Shown here in pieces: positions 38,723 to 46,679 of a stretch of 64,000 bases of DNA. The stretch is from CAIMUX01 sp964473865. Its GTDB lineage: Bacteria > Eisenbacteria > RBG-16-71-46 > CAIMUX01. Each line of letters starts with the position of its first letter. Positions within the stretch are counted from its first letter, which is position 1. The DNA is taken from contig CAYYQN010000016.1 of assembly GCA_964473865.1 (NCBI GenBank), positions 25,763 to 89,762 of the forward strand. The letters run 5' to 3'. Position numbers and translations under genes: made by a program. A model generated the notes under the pieces. The model was not told where the DNA came from and did no database searches. It worked only from the letters and a program-made list of their open reading frames with translations.

Positions 38723-41404
38723 GTGACGGCGGGAGAGCGGCTAGGATGGCTGCTGCTATCGGCGGCGTTGTGCGCGGATGCGCCTTCCGCACACGGGCAA
38801 TCCGCGCTGGAAGACCAACCGCTCATCCTTGAAGTTACGCTCTCGAAAGTGCTCTTGTCCGACGGGATGCTGGCCCTCCAGCGCAGCGGCCAGGTGTTCG
38901 TTCCCCTGACCCAGTTCTGTGACGCTCTGGAGTTCGCGATCCGCGTGACGCCACAGACGGGAGCGGCGGAAGGCTGGTTCCTCGAAGAAGGACGGACGTT
39001 CCAGCTCGACGTCCCGCGCGGCACCGTTCGCATTCGCGACCAGGAGATCCCGTTCGAGGCGATCCGTATCCTGCAGGAGTCCGAGGACCTCTTCATCGAA
39101 ACCGGCCTGCTGAGCAGCTGGTTCCCGGTGGATCTCGCGGTGGATCCGCGGAATCTGCTCCTGCGGATCACGTCCCGGGAGCCGCTGCCGATCGAGCAAC
39201 GGCTGGCGCGGGAGCAGCGGCGGGAGCGCGCCCGGCAAAGCCGGCAGCTTCTGGAGCGGCCATCCTACCCCCGCGCGGCGGCGCCGTACGGATGGCTGGG
39301 CTGGCCCTTCTGCGACCTGGCGGTCAACGCCGGGTATCGCCGTTCCCCGAGCCCGACGTCGGCCGTCGCCTTCAGTGCGTTCACCACCGCCGACCTGCTG
39401 GGGCTGGGGGCGCAGTGGTTCCTGGCCGGAGATCGGCAGCGTGCGGTCTCGGAGACGCTGCTGCGCGCCGGGCGAACCGACCCCGAGGCGGGCTTGTTGG
39501 GTCCGTTGCGGGCAACGGAGTTCAGCCTTGGCGACGTCTTCACGCCCCAATCGTCCCTCGTCGCCCAGAGCCGCAAGGGTCGCGGCGTCACGCTCTCGAA
39601 CGTCCCCTTGGACCGCCCGAGCGAGTTCGACCGGACCACTCTGCGAGGCGAAGGCGTCCCGGGGTGGGAAGTCGAGCTGTACCGCAATGGGGCGCTCCTC
39701 GACTGGGGCGTGGTCGGGCCGGACGGCCGCTACGAATTCCCGGATGTCTCCGTGCTCTACGGACTGAACCTCTTCGGAATCGTCCTCTACGGGCCGCAGG
39801 GACAGCGCCGGGAGGAGAGCCGGAGGTACTGGGTGGGACCCGATCTGATTGAGCCGGGCCGCGGCTACTACCGTCTGGCGGCCAACCAGCACCAGACCGA
39901 TCTCTGCCGCCTCGGCGGAGATGACGAACAGCGCGATGGGCGCAGCGGCGCTCCTCGACTCTCCGTGGAGTACGAACGAGGTCTGCACCAGCGGCTTTCC
40001 GCCGGAGTCTCGCTGGCCCGCCTTCCGCTCGAAGAGGACCGGCAGTCCACGGCCCACACCTACGTCGGCACGGTCCTGCATGGCTCGCTTGGCTCGGTCT
40101 GCACCGCTGTCAATGGCGCCGCCGACGTGGCCGGGGGGTGGGGCGGACAGGCCGCGCTGCAAACGCGCTGGCATGGAATAAACCTCCTGGGTGAATACGG
40201 CCGCTTCCGCGACTACCGTAGCGAGCGCATCTCCGAGGCGGATCCGCAGGTGCGCCGCTCGCGAGCCCGGGTGGACGGAGGCACCACCTTCGCCGTCCCC
40301 GTTTCCTGGAGTCTGGAATCGGCCCAGGAGCGCCGGCAGTCCGGCCGCATCGAGACGAACACCGGCAATCGGCTCTCGTTCTCGCTCCCCCGCGTGTTGC
40401 TCACCAACGAGCTCGCCTGGCGGCGCCGCGCTGCCGGACCCGCCGACGCGGAGGATTGGATTACGGGGCAGGCCCTCCTGAACAGCCGGATGGGCGGTGT
40501 CCTGGTGCGCACGGCGCTGCGATATTCCTGCCATCCCATAGGCAGAGTCCTGAGCGTTGCGCTGTCGGCCGATCGGCGTTCCCCGGGAATCGGCCGGACC
40601 CGGCTCGGCGTCGATCAGGAACTCGCGGGTCGCACGCGGATGACCTACTCCGTCGGCTGGACGCGCACCTTCGAAGAATTGACGCTGGGGCTGGACGGCA
40701 GCTCCAGCAGCGACGGAGCCGTGGCCGCCTCCCTCTCACTGAGCTTCAGCCTGGGGCGCGGGTCCGATGATGGAGCGTGGCGTCTGCAGGGCCAGCCGTT
40801 GGCCGCCTCCGGGGTCGCCCGGGCCCGGGTGGTGCTTGACAAGAACGGCAACGGACGGGCCGATCCCGACGACGAGCCGGTGCCGGGGGCGCGATTCCGA
40901 GTCAGCCGTTCTCCGGCTCCGGGCGGAGGCACCAACGAGCAGGGTGAGATGCTGATCACGGGATTGAACGCCCACCGCCCGACGGACGTGTCCGTCAACG
41001 CCGACAGCTTCGAGGACCCGTTCTGGGTAGTCCGGCCGGAGGGGTTCAGCGTCCTGCCCCGACCCGGCGGCGTCGTTCCATTGGAGTTCCTGGTGCAGGA
41101 AACCGGGGCGATCGACGGCACCGTCTTCATCCGCGAGGATTCGGAGGTGCGGGTGGCTCCGGCAGTCCCCCTGGAGCTTCGCACCGCGGAGGGGGATCTG
41201 GTGCGGACCGCGTCCAGTTCCCTGGACGGATTCTTCATCTTCGACATGGTGCCGCACGGTCGCTACCTGGTCACGGTCGCCGCCGGGGCGGCGGCAAGAA
41301 TGGGACTCACGGAGCCGTCCGGCCTGGTGATCACCGTGGATCCCGAGAGCCCGGTCCAGAGCGGCGGTACGCTGATTCTCGAACGCGCGCCGGGGCGACG
41401 CTAG
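38723..41404 (+). CDS. fimbrial usher-like outer membrane protein
   Basis: An 893-residue outer-membrane usher of a divergent chaperone-usher type. The N-terminal part (VFVPLTQFCDALEFAIRV, LFIETGLLSSWFPVDLAVD) resembles the DUF-type N-domain of alternate ushers. The pore-plug region includes the classic usher string PGWEVELYRNGALLDWG followed by YEFPDVSVLYGLNLF and VLYGPQGQRRE. Barrel strands run to about residue 680. Two Ig- or carboxypeptidase-like domains follow (ARVVLDKNGNGRADPDDEPVPGARF, GAIDGTVFIRED). The GTG at 38723 is the best start, although its ribosome site is weak. It secretes and assembles the subunit encoded upstream. Confidence 0.82.
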   Translation: MTAGERLGWLLLSAALCADAPSAHGQSALEDQPLILEVTLSKVLLSDGMLALQRSGQVFVPLTQFCDALEFAIRVTPQTGAAEGWFLEEGRTFQLDVPRGTVRIRDQEIPFEAIRILQESEDLFIETGLLSSWFPVDLAVDPRNLLLRITSREPLPIEQRLAREQRRERARQSRQLLERPSYPRAAAPYGWLGWPFCDLAVNAGYRRSPSPTSAVAFSAFTTADLLGLGAQWFLAGDRQRAVSETLLRAGRTDPEAGLLGPLRATEFSLGDVFTPQSSLVAQSRKGRGVTLSNVPLDRPSEFDRTTLRGEGVPGWEVELYRNGALLDWGVVGPDGRYEFPDVSVLYGLNLFGIVLYGPQGQRREESRRYWVGPDLIEPGRGYYRLAANQHQTDLCRLGGDDEQRDGRSGAPRLSVEYERGLHQRLSAGVSLARLPLEEDRQSTAHTYVGTVLHGSLGSVCTAVNGAADVAGGWGGQAALQTRWHGINLLGEYGRFRDYRSERISEADPQVRRSRARVDGGTTFAVPVSWSLESAQERRQSGRIETNTGNRLSFSLPRVLLTNELAWRRRAAGPADAEDWITGQALLNSRMGGVLVRTALRYSCHPIGRVLSVALSADRRSPGIGRTRLGVDQELAGRTRMTYSVGWTRTFEELTLGLDGSSSSDGAVAASLSLSFSLGRGSDDGAWRLQGQPLAASGVARARVVLDKNGNGRADPDDEPVPGARFRVSRSPAPGGGTNEQGEMLITGLNAHRPTDVSVNADSFEDPFWVVRPEGFSVLPRPGGVVPLEFLVQETGAIDGTVFIREDSEVRVAPAVPLELRTAEGDLVRTASSSLDGFFIFDMVPHGRYLVTVAAGAAARMGLTEPSGLVITVDPESPVQSGGTLILERAPGRR

Positions 41405-41425
41405 CTCGCTGCCGAAGAGCCCGAA

Positions 41426-41453
41426 CCGCCGGACTCGGGGCGCTGGCCGGCGG
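41426..41453. terminator. 7-bp hairpin between convergent genes
   Basis: CCGCCGG pairs with CCGGCGG across a 14-nt loop. It lies 22 nt past the usher stop and 49 nt past the convergent oxidoreductase stop, so it may serve both directions. No T-run follows. Confidence 0.45.
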
Positions 41454-41501
41454 GATGCCTCGGCGCTCCGCGCCCGCGCGGTGGCGGCCTCTCGCGAAGG
41501 C

Positions 41502-42491
41502 CTACACCCGCACCAGCACCCTGCCCCGCTGCCCACCACGCAGAATCGCCTCGATCTCGGGCTCCAGATCCGCCAGCGCCACTTCACGGGCGATTCGGTC
41601 GAGATTGTCGAGCTTCCACTCGCCGGCCAGACGCGCCCAGAGCGCACGCCGTTCCGGCATCGGCAAGCTCGCCGAGGCGATGCCGAGCAGGCTGACGCCG
41701 CGCAGGATGAACGGGTAGATGGTGAGGGCCAGGTCGTGCGAGGCGGCGTTGCCACAAGTCGCCACCGCGCCCTCATAGTCGATCGATCGCAGGACCGAGC
41801 CCAGGATCTCCCCTCCGACGGTGTCGATCGCGCCCGCCCAGCGGCGGTTCAGGAGCGGCCGACTCGTCGCGTCCAGCACGTCTTCCCGAGAGAGGATCGA
41901 GCGGGCGCCCAGATCGCGCAGGAACCCCGCAGCGTCGGCCTTGCCCGTGGCGGCGACCACGTGGTAGCCCGCGCGGGCCGCGAGTGACACCGCGAGCGAA
42001 CCGACTCCGCCGCTGGCCCCGGTGACCAGCACCTCACCGCTCTGCGGACTCACCCCGCGGGCGGCGATCCGCGTCAAGGCCAGAGCCGCGGTGAAGCCGG
42101 CGGTGCCCAGCTGCATGCTTTCCCGCAGCGTCAGCCCCACCGGCAGCGGCACGACCCAGTCCGCGGGGACTCGAATCCGCTCGCCGAATCCCCCCGCCGT
42201 GTTCATTCCCAGGTCATAGCCGGTGACGACGACCGGATCGCCCGGCCGGAAAGCCGCCGCGGCGCTCTCGACCACGGTGCCCGCGGCGTCGATTCCCGGC
42301 GTGTGGGGATAGACGCGCGTGATCCCCTTGTGTCCGGAAGCCGAGAGCGCATCCTTGTAGTTGAGAGAGGACCATGCGACGCGGATCAGGACGTCGCCGG
42401 GCGGCAGTTCCGCGGCGTCGCGCTCCACGATCCGGCGCGCGAAGGTCCCGTCCGCGCGTTCTTCGACCCGCCAGGCCCGAAACGGCGACAC
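41502..42491 (-). CDS. acuI: YhdH/AcuI-type NADPH-dependent oxidoreductase
   Basis: A 329-residue zinc-free medium-chain dehydrogenase of the YhdH/YhfP group, whose best-known member AcuI reduces acryloyl-CoA to propanoyl-CoA with NADPH. VAWSSLNYKDALSASGH and YPHTPGIDAAGTVVES are the N-terminal blocks. MQLGTAGFTAALAL and VTGASGGVGSLAVSLAA contain the nucleotide-binding GASGGVG. ALARCGNAA-type and ILRGVSLLGI segments complete the fold. The GTG start lies 12 bp after the thioredoxin stop, so the genes are co-transcribed. The exact substrate is inferred from the family only. Confidence 0.85.
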   Translation of the reverse strand: MSPFRAWRVEERADGTFARRIVERDAAELPPGDVLIRVAWSSLNYKDALSASGHKGITRVYPHTPGIDAAGTVVESAAAAFRPGDPVVVTGYDLGMNTAGGFGERIRVPADWVVPLPVGLTLRESMQLGTAGFTAALALTRIAARGVSPQSGEVLVTGASGGVGSLAVSLAARAGYHVVAATGKADAAGFLRDLGARSILSREDVLDATSRPLLNRRWAGAIDTVGGEILGSVLRSIDYEGAVATCGNAASHDLALTIYPFILRGVSLLGIASASLPMPERRALWARLAGEWKLDNLDRIAREVALADLEPEIEAILRGGQRGRVLVRV

Positions 42492-42503
42492 CGCGGGGCC
42501 TTC

Positions 42504-42824
42504 CTACACGCCGAGATGCTGCGTGATCAGCTTCTGGATCTTGTCCTTCGACTCGACCCCCACGAACTGGTGCACCTTCTGACCGCCCTTGAGGAAGACG
42601 ACGGTGGGGACCGACATCACGCCGAACTTCCTCGCGGTCTCCGGCGCTTCGCCCACATCGACCTTCAGAATGCGGACCTTCCCGGCAAGCTCCCCCGCAA
42701 GCTGGTCCAGGATCGGCTCCAGCTTCTTGCAGGGCCCGCACCAGGTCGCCCCGAAGTCCAGGATCACCGGAGCATCCGATTGCTCAACCTGCGCCGCATA
42801 GGTGTCGTCCACCACATGTTCCAT
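42504..42824 (-). CDS. trxA: thioredoxin
   Basis: A 106-residue cytosolic thioredoxin that reduces protein disulfides. The active site is WCGPC (Cys29 and Cys32). The buried Asp and cis-proline are in VILDFGATW and GVMSVPTVVFLKGGQ. The ATG at 42824 follows GGAGGAG. It lies between the ALDH7-type dehydrogenase (239 bp upstream) and acuI (12 bp downstream) on the same strand. The upstream gap has a purine-rich tandem repeat close to the start. Confidence 0.96.
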   Translation of the reverse strand: MEHVVDDTYAAQVEQSDAPVILDFGATWCGPCKKLEPILDQLAGELAGKVRILKVDVGEAPETARKFGVMSVPTVVFLKGGQKVHQFVGVESKDKIQKLITQHLGV

Positions 42825-42855
42825 CTGCTCCTCCAATCTTCTTCCGCTTCTTCCG

Positions 42856-42925
42856 CGTTTTCCGCGGCTTCCACGTTTTCCGCGGCTTCCACGTATCCGC
42901 GTCCTGCACGTACCCGCGTCTTCCA
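42856..42925 (-). repeat. 18-bp tandem repeat upstream of trxA
   Basis: Two perfect 18-bp copies of CGTTTTCCGCGGCTTCCA (42856-42873 and 42874-42891) are followed by two degenerate 17-bp copies (to 42925). Related CTTCTTCCGC sequence lies between the array and trxA. On the minus strand the array reads as purine-rich GGAAGCCGCGGAAAACG, just upstream of the trxA ribosome site, in its probable leader. Confidence 0.8.
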
Positions 42926-43063
42926 CTCCTGTAGGCTGGGCCCGTTGCCCCAACTCCTGCGCTGCGCCCGCATCTACCGGTTCCTTCGGTTCGCTCACCT
43001 CGGCCCGGACCCGCGATCGGGCGCGCCATCGGGAAAAGCCCGGCAGCGGCGCGCGCGGCCGCC

Positions 43064-44578
43064 TCAGAACTCGAACTGCACTCCCTGCGCCAGGGGCAGG
43101 TCGTCCGACCAGTTGATGGTGCAGGTCTGACGCCGCATGTACGCCTTCCAGGAATCGCTCCCGGCCTCGCGGCCGCCGCCTGTCTCCTTCTCGCCTCCGA
43201 ACGCGCCCCCGATCTCCGCCCCCGAAGTGCCGATGTTGACGTTGGCGATGCCGCAATCGCTTCCGCGGGCGCTCAAGAACGTCTCCGCCCACTGCATGTT
43301 ACGGGTGAAGATGGCGCTGGAAAGACCCTGGTCAACGGAATTGTGCAGCGCCAACGCCTCCTCGAGCGTGTCCACGGTGAAGAGATACAGGATCGGGGCG
43401 AATGTCTCTTCGCCGCAGATCAGCATGCCCGGATGGGCCTTGACCAGGACCGGCTCCACGAAGCAGCCGGGACGATCGAGGCGCCGCCCGCCACAGAGGA
43501 TCTCGCCGCCTTCCGCCCGGACCCGATCGAGGGCCCGCATCATCGTATCGACCGCAGCGCCGTCCACCAGCGGCCCCATCAAGGTGCTCCGATCGAGCGG
43601 GTCGCCGACCCGCACCGAGAGATACGACCGGCGCAGCTTCTCCGTCAGCTCTCCGGCCACGGCGCGGTGCATGATGAGGCGGCGGGTGCTCGTGCACCGC
43701 TGTCCGGCCGTCCCTACCGCGCCGAAGAGCACGGCCCGCCGCGCCAGCTCCAGATCGGCGTCGGGCATGACGATGACCCCGTTGTTGCCGCCGAGCTCAA
43801 GGATGGAGCGGGCGAAGCGCTCTGCGGTGGCGGCGGCGACATGGCGCCCTTGCGCGGTCGAGCCCGTGAAGGAGATGAGGGGCATCCGGCGGTCGTGCAG
43901 CATCCGCTCGCCCACCAGCGATCCGCGCCCCACGGCCAGGGTGAAGACACCCGTGAGCCCGTTCTGCTCCATCACGCGTTGCGCGATCCTCTGGACCGCA
44001 ATGGCGGTCAGGGGCGTGGTCGACGAGGGCTTCCAGACGAGAGTGTCGCCGCAGGCGGCCGCGATCATTGCGTTCCACGACCAGACCGCCACCGGAAAGT
44101 TGAATGAAGTGATGACGCCGGCCACGCCGAGCGGATGCCATTGCTCGTACATGCGGTGGCTCGGTCGTTCGCTGTTCATGGTCTGCCCATACAACTGGCG
44201 GGAGAGACCGACGGCGAAGTCGCCCATGTCGATCATCTCCTGCACCTCGCCCTCCCCTTCGGCGAGGATCTTGCCCATTTCGATCGAGACCAGCCGTCCG
44301 AGCGCCGCCCGGTGTTGCCGGAGGGCCTCACCAAGCTGGCGGACGATCTCTCCGCGCCGGGGCGCCGGCAGCAATCGCCAGGTCTCGAAGGCCCGGGCGG
44401 CGGCCATCACCACCTGCTCGTAGTCAGCCTCACCGGCCTGGAGCACCGCCGCGATCGGGTCCCCGGTGGCGGGGTTGATGGATACGAGCTCGCCGCCCGA
44501 CGGCCGGGCTACCCAACCGTCGGCAAAGACGCCGGAATTCACGTCCTTCAGCCCAAGCTCCTGCAGACAACTCTTCAT
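43064..44578 (-). CDS. amaB: aminoadipate-semialdehyde dehydrogenase (ALDH7-type)
   Basis: A 504-residue aldehyde dehydrogenase closest to the ALDH7/antiquitin group, which oxidises 2-aminoadipate 6-semialdehyde to 2-aminoadipate with NAD. The long N-terminal block HPLGVAGVITSFNFPVAVWSWN is characteristic of ALDH7. The catalytic cysteine is Cys295 in GQRCTSTRR and the general-base Glu is in LELGGNNG. GEETFAPILYLF and GGAFGGEKETGGGREAGSD are late family motifs. The ATG at 44578 follows GAGGGG. With lysine 6-transaminase at 8475-9842 it would form the first two steps of lysine breakdown. It is divergent from rho. Confidence 0.88.
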   Translation of the reverse strand: MKSCLQELGLKDVNSGVFADGWVARPSGGELVSINPATGDPIAAVLQAGEADYEQVVMAAARAFETWRLLPAPRRGEIVRQLGEALRQHRAALGRLVSIEMGKILAEGEGEVQEMIDMGDFAVGLSRQLYGQTMNSERPSHRMYEQWHPLGVAGVITSFNFPVAVWSWNAMIAAACGDTLVWKPSSTTPLTAIAVQRIAQRVMEQNGLTGVFTLAVGRGSLVGERMLHDRRMPLISFTGSTAQGRHVAAATAERFARSILELGGNNGVIVMPDADLELARRAVLFGAVGTAGQRCTSTRRLIMHRAVAGELTEKLRRSYLSVRVGDPLDRSTLMGPLVDGAAVDTMMRALDRVRAEGGEILCGGRRLDRPGCFVEPVLVKAHPGMLICGEETFAPILYLFTVDTLEEALALHNSVDQGLSSAIFTRNMQWAETFLSARGSDCGIANVNIGTSGAEIGGAFGGEKETGGGREAGSDSWKAYMRRQTCTINWSDDLPLAQGVQFEF

Positions 44579-44628
44579 CGTGTCCCCTCTGGCGGTACAG
44601 GTAACGATCCGCGACCGGATCACAGCGG

Positions 44629-44657
44629 TTGCACTTGCCGGGCAGAGCCTCTAAAGT
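44629..44657 (+). promoter_or_regulatory. possible sigma70-type promoter for rho
   Basis: TTGCAC (44629-44634), a 17-bp spacer and TAAAGT (44652-44657) lie between the divergent amaB and rho genes. A start near 44664 would give a leader of about 120 nt before the proposed GTG, which argues against any earlier rho start. Confidence 0.45.
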
Positions 44658-44785
44658 GGCCGCGTCCGGCCCCAGGGATCGTCCGGCCGGCCCGACGGCT
44701 CCGCGAGCCGGTGAGAATAGCACACGCTCTTGCCCGAGCACAGACCGCGCGGACGACAGAACCCGTCCGCCGTATCGGAGTCCCC

Positions 44786-46531
44786 GTGCCCTCCCAAAAG
44801 AAACGCTCTCCCGAGACCGAGCCCGATGCCACCCCCGCCCGTCGCAAGCCTGCCCGGCGCGTCGCCACGGAGGGAGGGAAGCCGGCCGCCGCACGGCGGC
44901 CGCCGCGGCCGCCCACTCCGGAGGAACCGCCGGAGGCGACGGCCGCGCCCGCGGCCGAAGCGTCTCCGCGACTTCGGACCCGCGGGCCCAGGCCGGAACC
45001 GGCGGCACCCCCGCCACCGCAGCCCCCGGACTCCGGGCCAGCCTCCCGGGTCTCCCCACCCGGCCCGCGCCATCGCCGGCCGGCCGCGCCGCCACCCGAA
45101 CCGCCGGCAATCCCCGTCGACGAGGAGCCGGCGAGCGACAGTCCCCGCGCAGCCCAGCTGCGGCCCCGCGGGCCCGCGGTTCCCGCACCCCGGCCCCCGG
45201 TAAACGACGCCTCTCCGCGGTCGATGCCACCGCCCGAGCGCTTGATGTCCAAAGAGCTAATCCCCCCGCCACCGCCACCGGCACCGGCACGACCACCCCT
45301 CCGATCCTCGTCGCGCGAGGGCGCCACTCCCGAGCACGCGCAGGAAGGTCGCCCCCTGTACGAGCGACACCCCGGCGGGCGACCGCGCGACGACCGGGCC
45401 CGGGGCCCGCGCGGGCGCGATGAGGAGGCCCACGGCCGCGGAGAGCGCGGTTCGCATCTCGAACGCCGCATCGACCGGATCCAGCGCGAGCGGGACGCAG
45501 CCCGTTACCGGCAGAGCGGCGGCCGGCGCCCCACCACTGCCCGCCCGGAACAGGTTCAGAATCGATCGGCGCTCGCCCGCATCCCGTCAGGGCGCAGCGG
45601 CGCTGGGGGCGCCGGATCCCGCTTCGGCCGAGGCGGGCGGGACTCTCGCAAGCGCGACCTGCTCGAAGGGCTCAACATGCTGCATCGGGGGATCAGTATC
45701 GACCCGTATCAGCGGCTGGTCCTGGAGACCGTCCCCGACAACCTCTCCACGCGGGTCGTCGATCTCATGGCTCCGATCGGCCGTGGCCAGCGCTGCCTCA
45801 TCACTTCGCCGCCGAAGGCCGGCAAGACGATGCTTCTGATGGCCATGGCGGAGGCGATCCTCAAGAACCACCCCGAGGTCACGGTGGTGGTGCTCCTGGT
45901 GGACGAACGCCCCGAGGAGGTGACCTTTTTCCGGCGGGGCGTCCCCTGCGAGGTGATGGCCAGCAGCAACGACATGACACCGGAGGATCACGTCCGCACC
46001 GCGGAGGAGACGGTGGTTAGGGTCGCCGAGATGGTGATGGAAGGACGGGACGTGGTCCTCTTCCTCGATTCGATCACCCGGCTGGCGCGCGCCTACAACA
46101 TCTTCGCCGAGGGGAGCGGCCGCACCATGTCGGGCGGAATTGATGCCTCCACCATGTACGGCCCGCGGCGCATCTTCGGCGCCGCCCGCAAGATCGAGCA
46201 CGGGGGCAGCCTCACCATTTGCGGCACCGCCCTCATCGACACCGGCTCGCGCATGGACGAAGTGATCTTCCAGGAGTTCAAAGGCACGGGGAACACCGAG
46301 ATCGTCCTGAACCGGGACCTGGCCAACAAGAGGATCTACCCCAGCATCGACCTGCTTCTCTCCGGCAGCCGCAAGGAGGAGAAGCTCTACCCGGTCGATG
46401 TCGTGAGCCGGGTTCACATTCTCCGCCGGTTCCTCGCGGACCGTAAGCCAGAGGAGGCGATGCTCGGATTGATCAAGATGATGGAGCGCTACCCCACGAA
46501 TCGGGACCTTCTGCGGGCGGTGGGAAGCTGA
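44786..46531 (+). CDS. rho: transcription termination factor Rho, N-terminal RNA-binding domains not seen
   Basis: A 581-residue Rho homologue. From about residue 291 it matches the Rho ATPase core: LMAPIGRGQR, the Walker A segment PPKAGKTMLL, LLVDERPEEVTFF, the Walker B segment VVLFLDSITRLARAYN, the Q-loop GRTMSGGIDA and the R-loop GSRMDEVIFQEFKGTGN. It ends normally. The first 290 residues are almost wholly Pro, Arg, Ala, Gly and Glu (PPPPPPAPARPP, RGRGGRDSRKR types). I find neither the Rho_N helical domain nor the cold-shock OB fold (GFGFLR-type) there in any frame. The GTG at 44786 follows GGAG; an ATG at 45224 is a shorter alternative. Confidence 0.88.
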   Translation: MPSQKKRSPETEPDATPARRKPARRVATEGGKPAAARRPPRPPTPEEPPEATAAPAAEASPRLRTRGPRPEPAAPPPPQPPDSGPASRVSPPGPRHRRPAAPPPEPPAIPVDEEPASDSPRAAQLRPRGPAVPAPRPPVNDASPRSMPPPERLMSKELIPPPPPPAPARPPLRSSSREGATPEHAQEGRPLYERHPGGRPRDDRARGPRGRDEEAHGRGERGSHLERRIDRIQRERDAARYRQSGGRRPTTARPEQVQNRSALARIPSGRSGAGGAGSRFGRGGRDSRKRDLLEGLNMLHRGISIDPYQRLVLETVPDNLSTRVVDLMAPIGRGQRCLITSPPKAGKTMLLMAMAEAILKNHPEVTVVVLLVDERPEEVTFFRRGVPCEVMASSNDMTPEDHVRTAEETVVRVAEMVMEGRDVVLFLDSITRLARAYNIFAEGSGRTMSGGIDASTMYGPRRIFGAARKIEHGGSLTICGTALIDTGSRMDEVIFQEFKGTGNTEIVLNRDLANKRIYPSIDLLLSGSRKEEKLYPVDVVSRVHILRRFLADRKPEEAMLGLIKMMERYPTNRDLLRAVGS

Positions 46532-46538
46532 CGGACGG

Positions 46539-46568
46539 TTGACTGTAACTGACTGATTCTGCTATAGT
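46539..46568 (+). promoter_or_regulatory. sigma70-type promoter for the subtilase
   Basis: TTGACT (46539-46544), an 18-bp spacer and TATAGT (46563-46568) match the consensus at five of six positions in each hexamer. It begins 7 nt after the rho stop. It is the best promoter match I found in the window, and it lies in a locally A+T-rich patch. Confidence 0.6.
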
Positions 46569-46679
46569 TGAAGTGCTCCGAGTCGTGGGCCGGGACAGAC
46601 CCCCCTACAGCACCGACCCGGCGAGTTTTGGCGCGCACCCTGGAGTGGATTCCGGGGAGGTTCAGGAAGGAGGCTCTTC

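Noticed and set aside
42784..43292. Small minus-strand ORFs encoding repeated Lys/Arg/Trp or Glu/Ala peptides upstream of trxA
   Set aside because: They are three-frame readings of the 18-bp tandem repeat; none has a ribosome site or family match.
44135..44785. A longer N-terminal extension of Rho reaching into amaB
   Set aside because: A promoter-like sequence at 44629-44657 and the amaB coding region on the other strand make translation from there unlikely.
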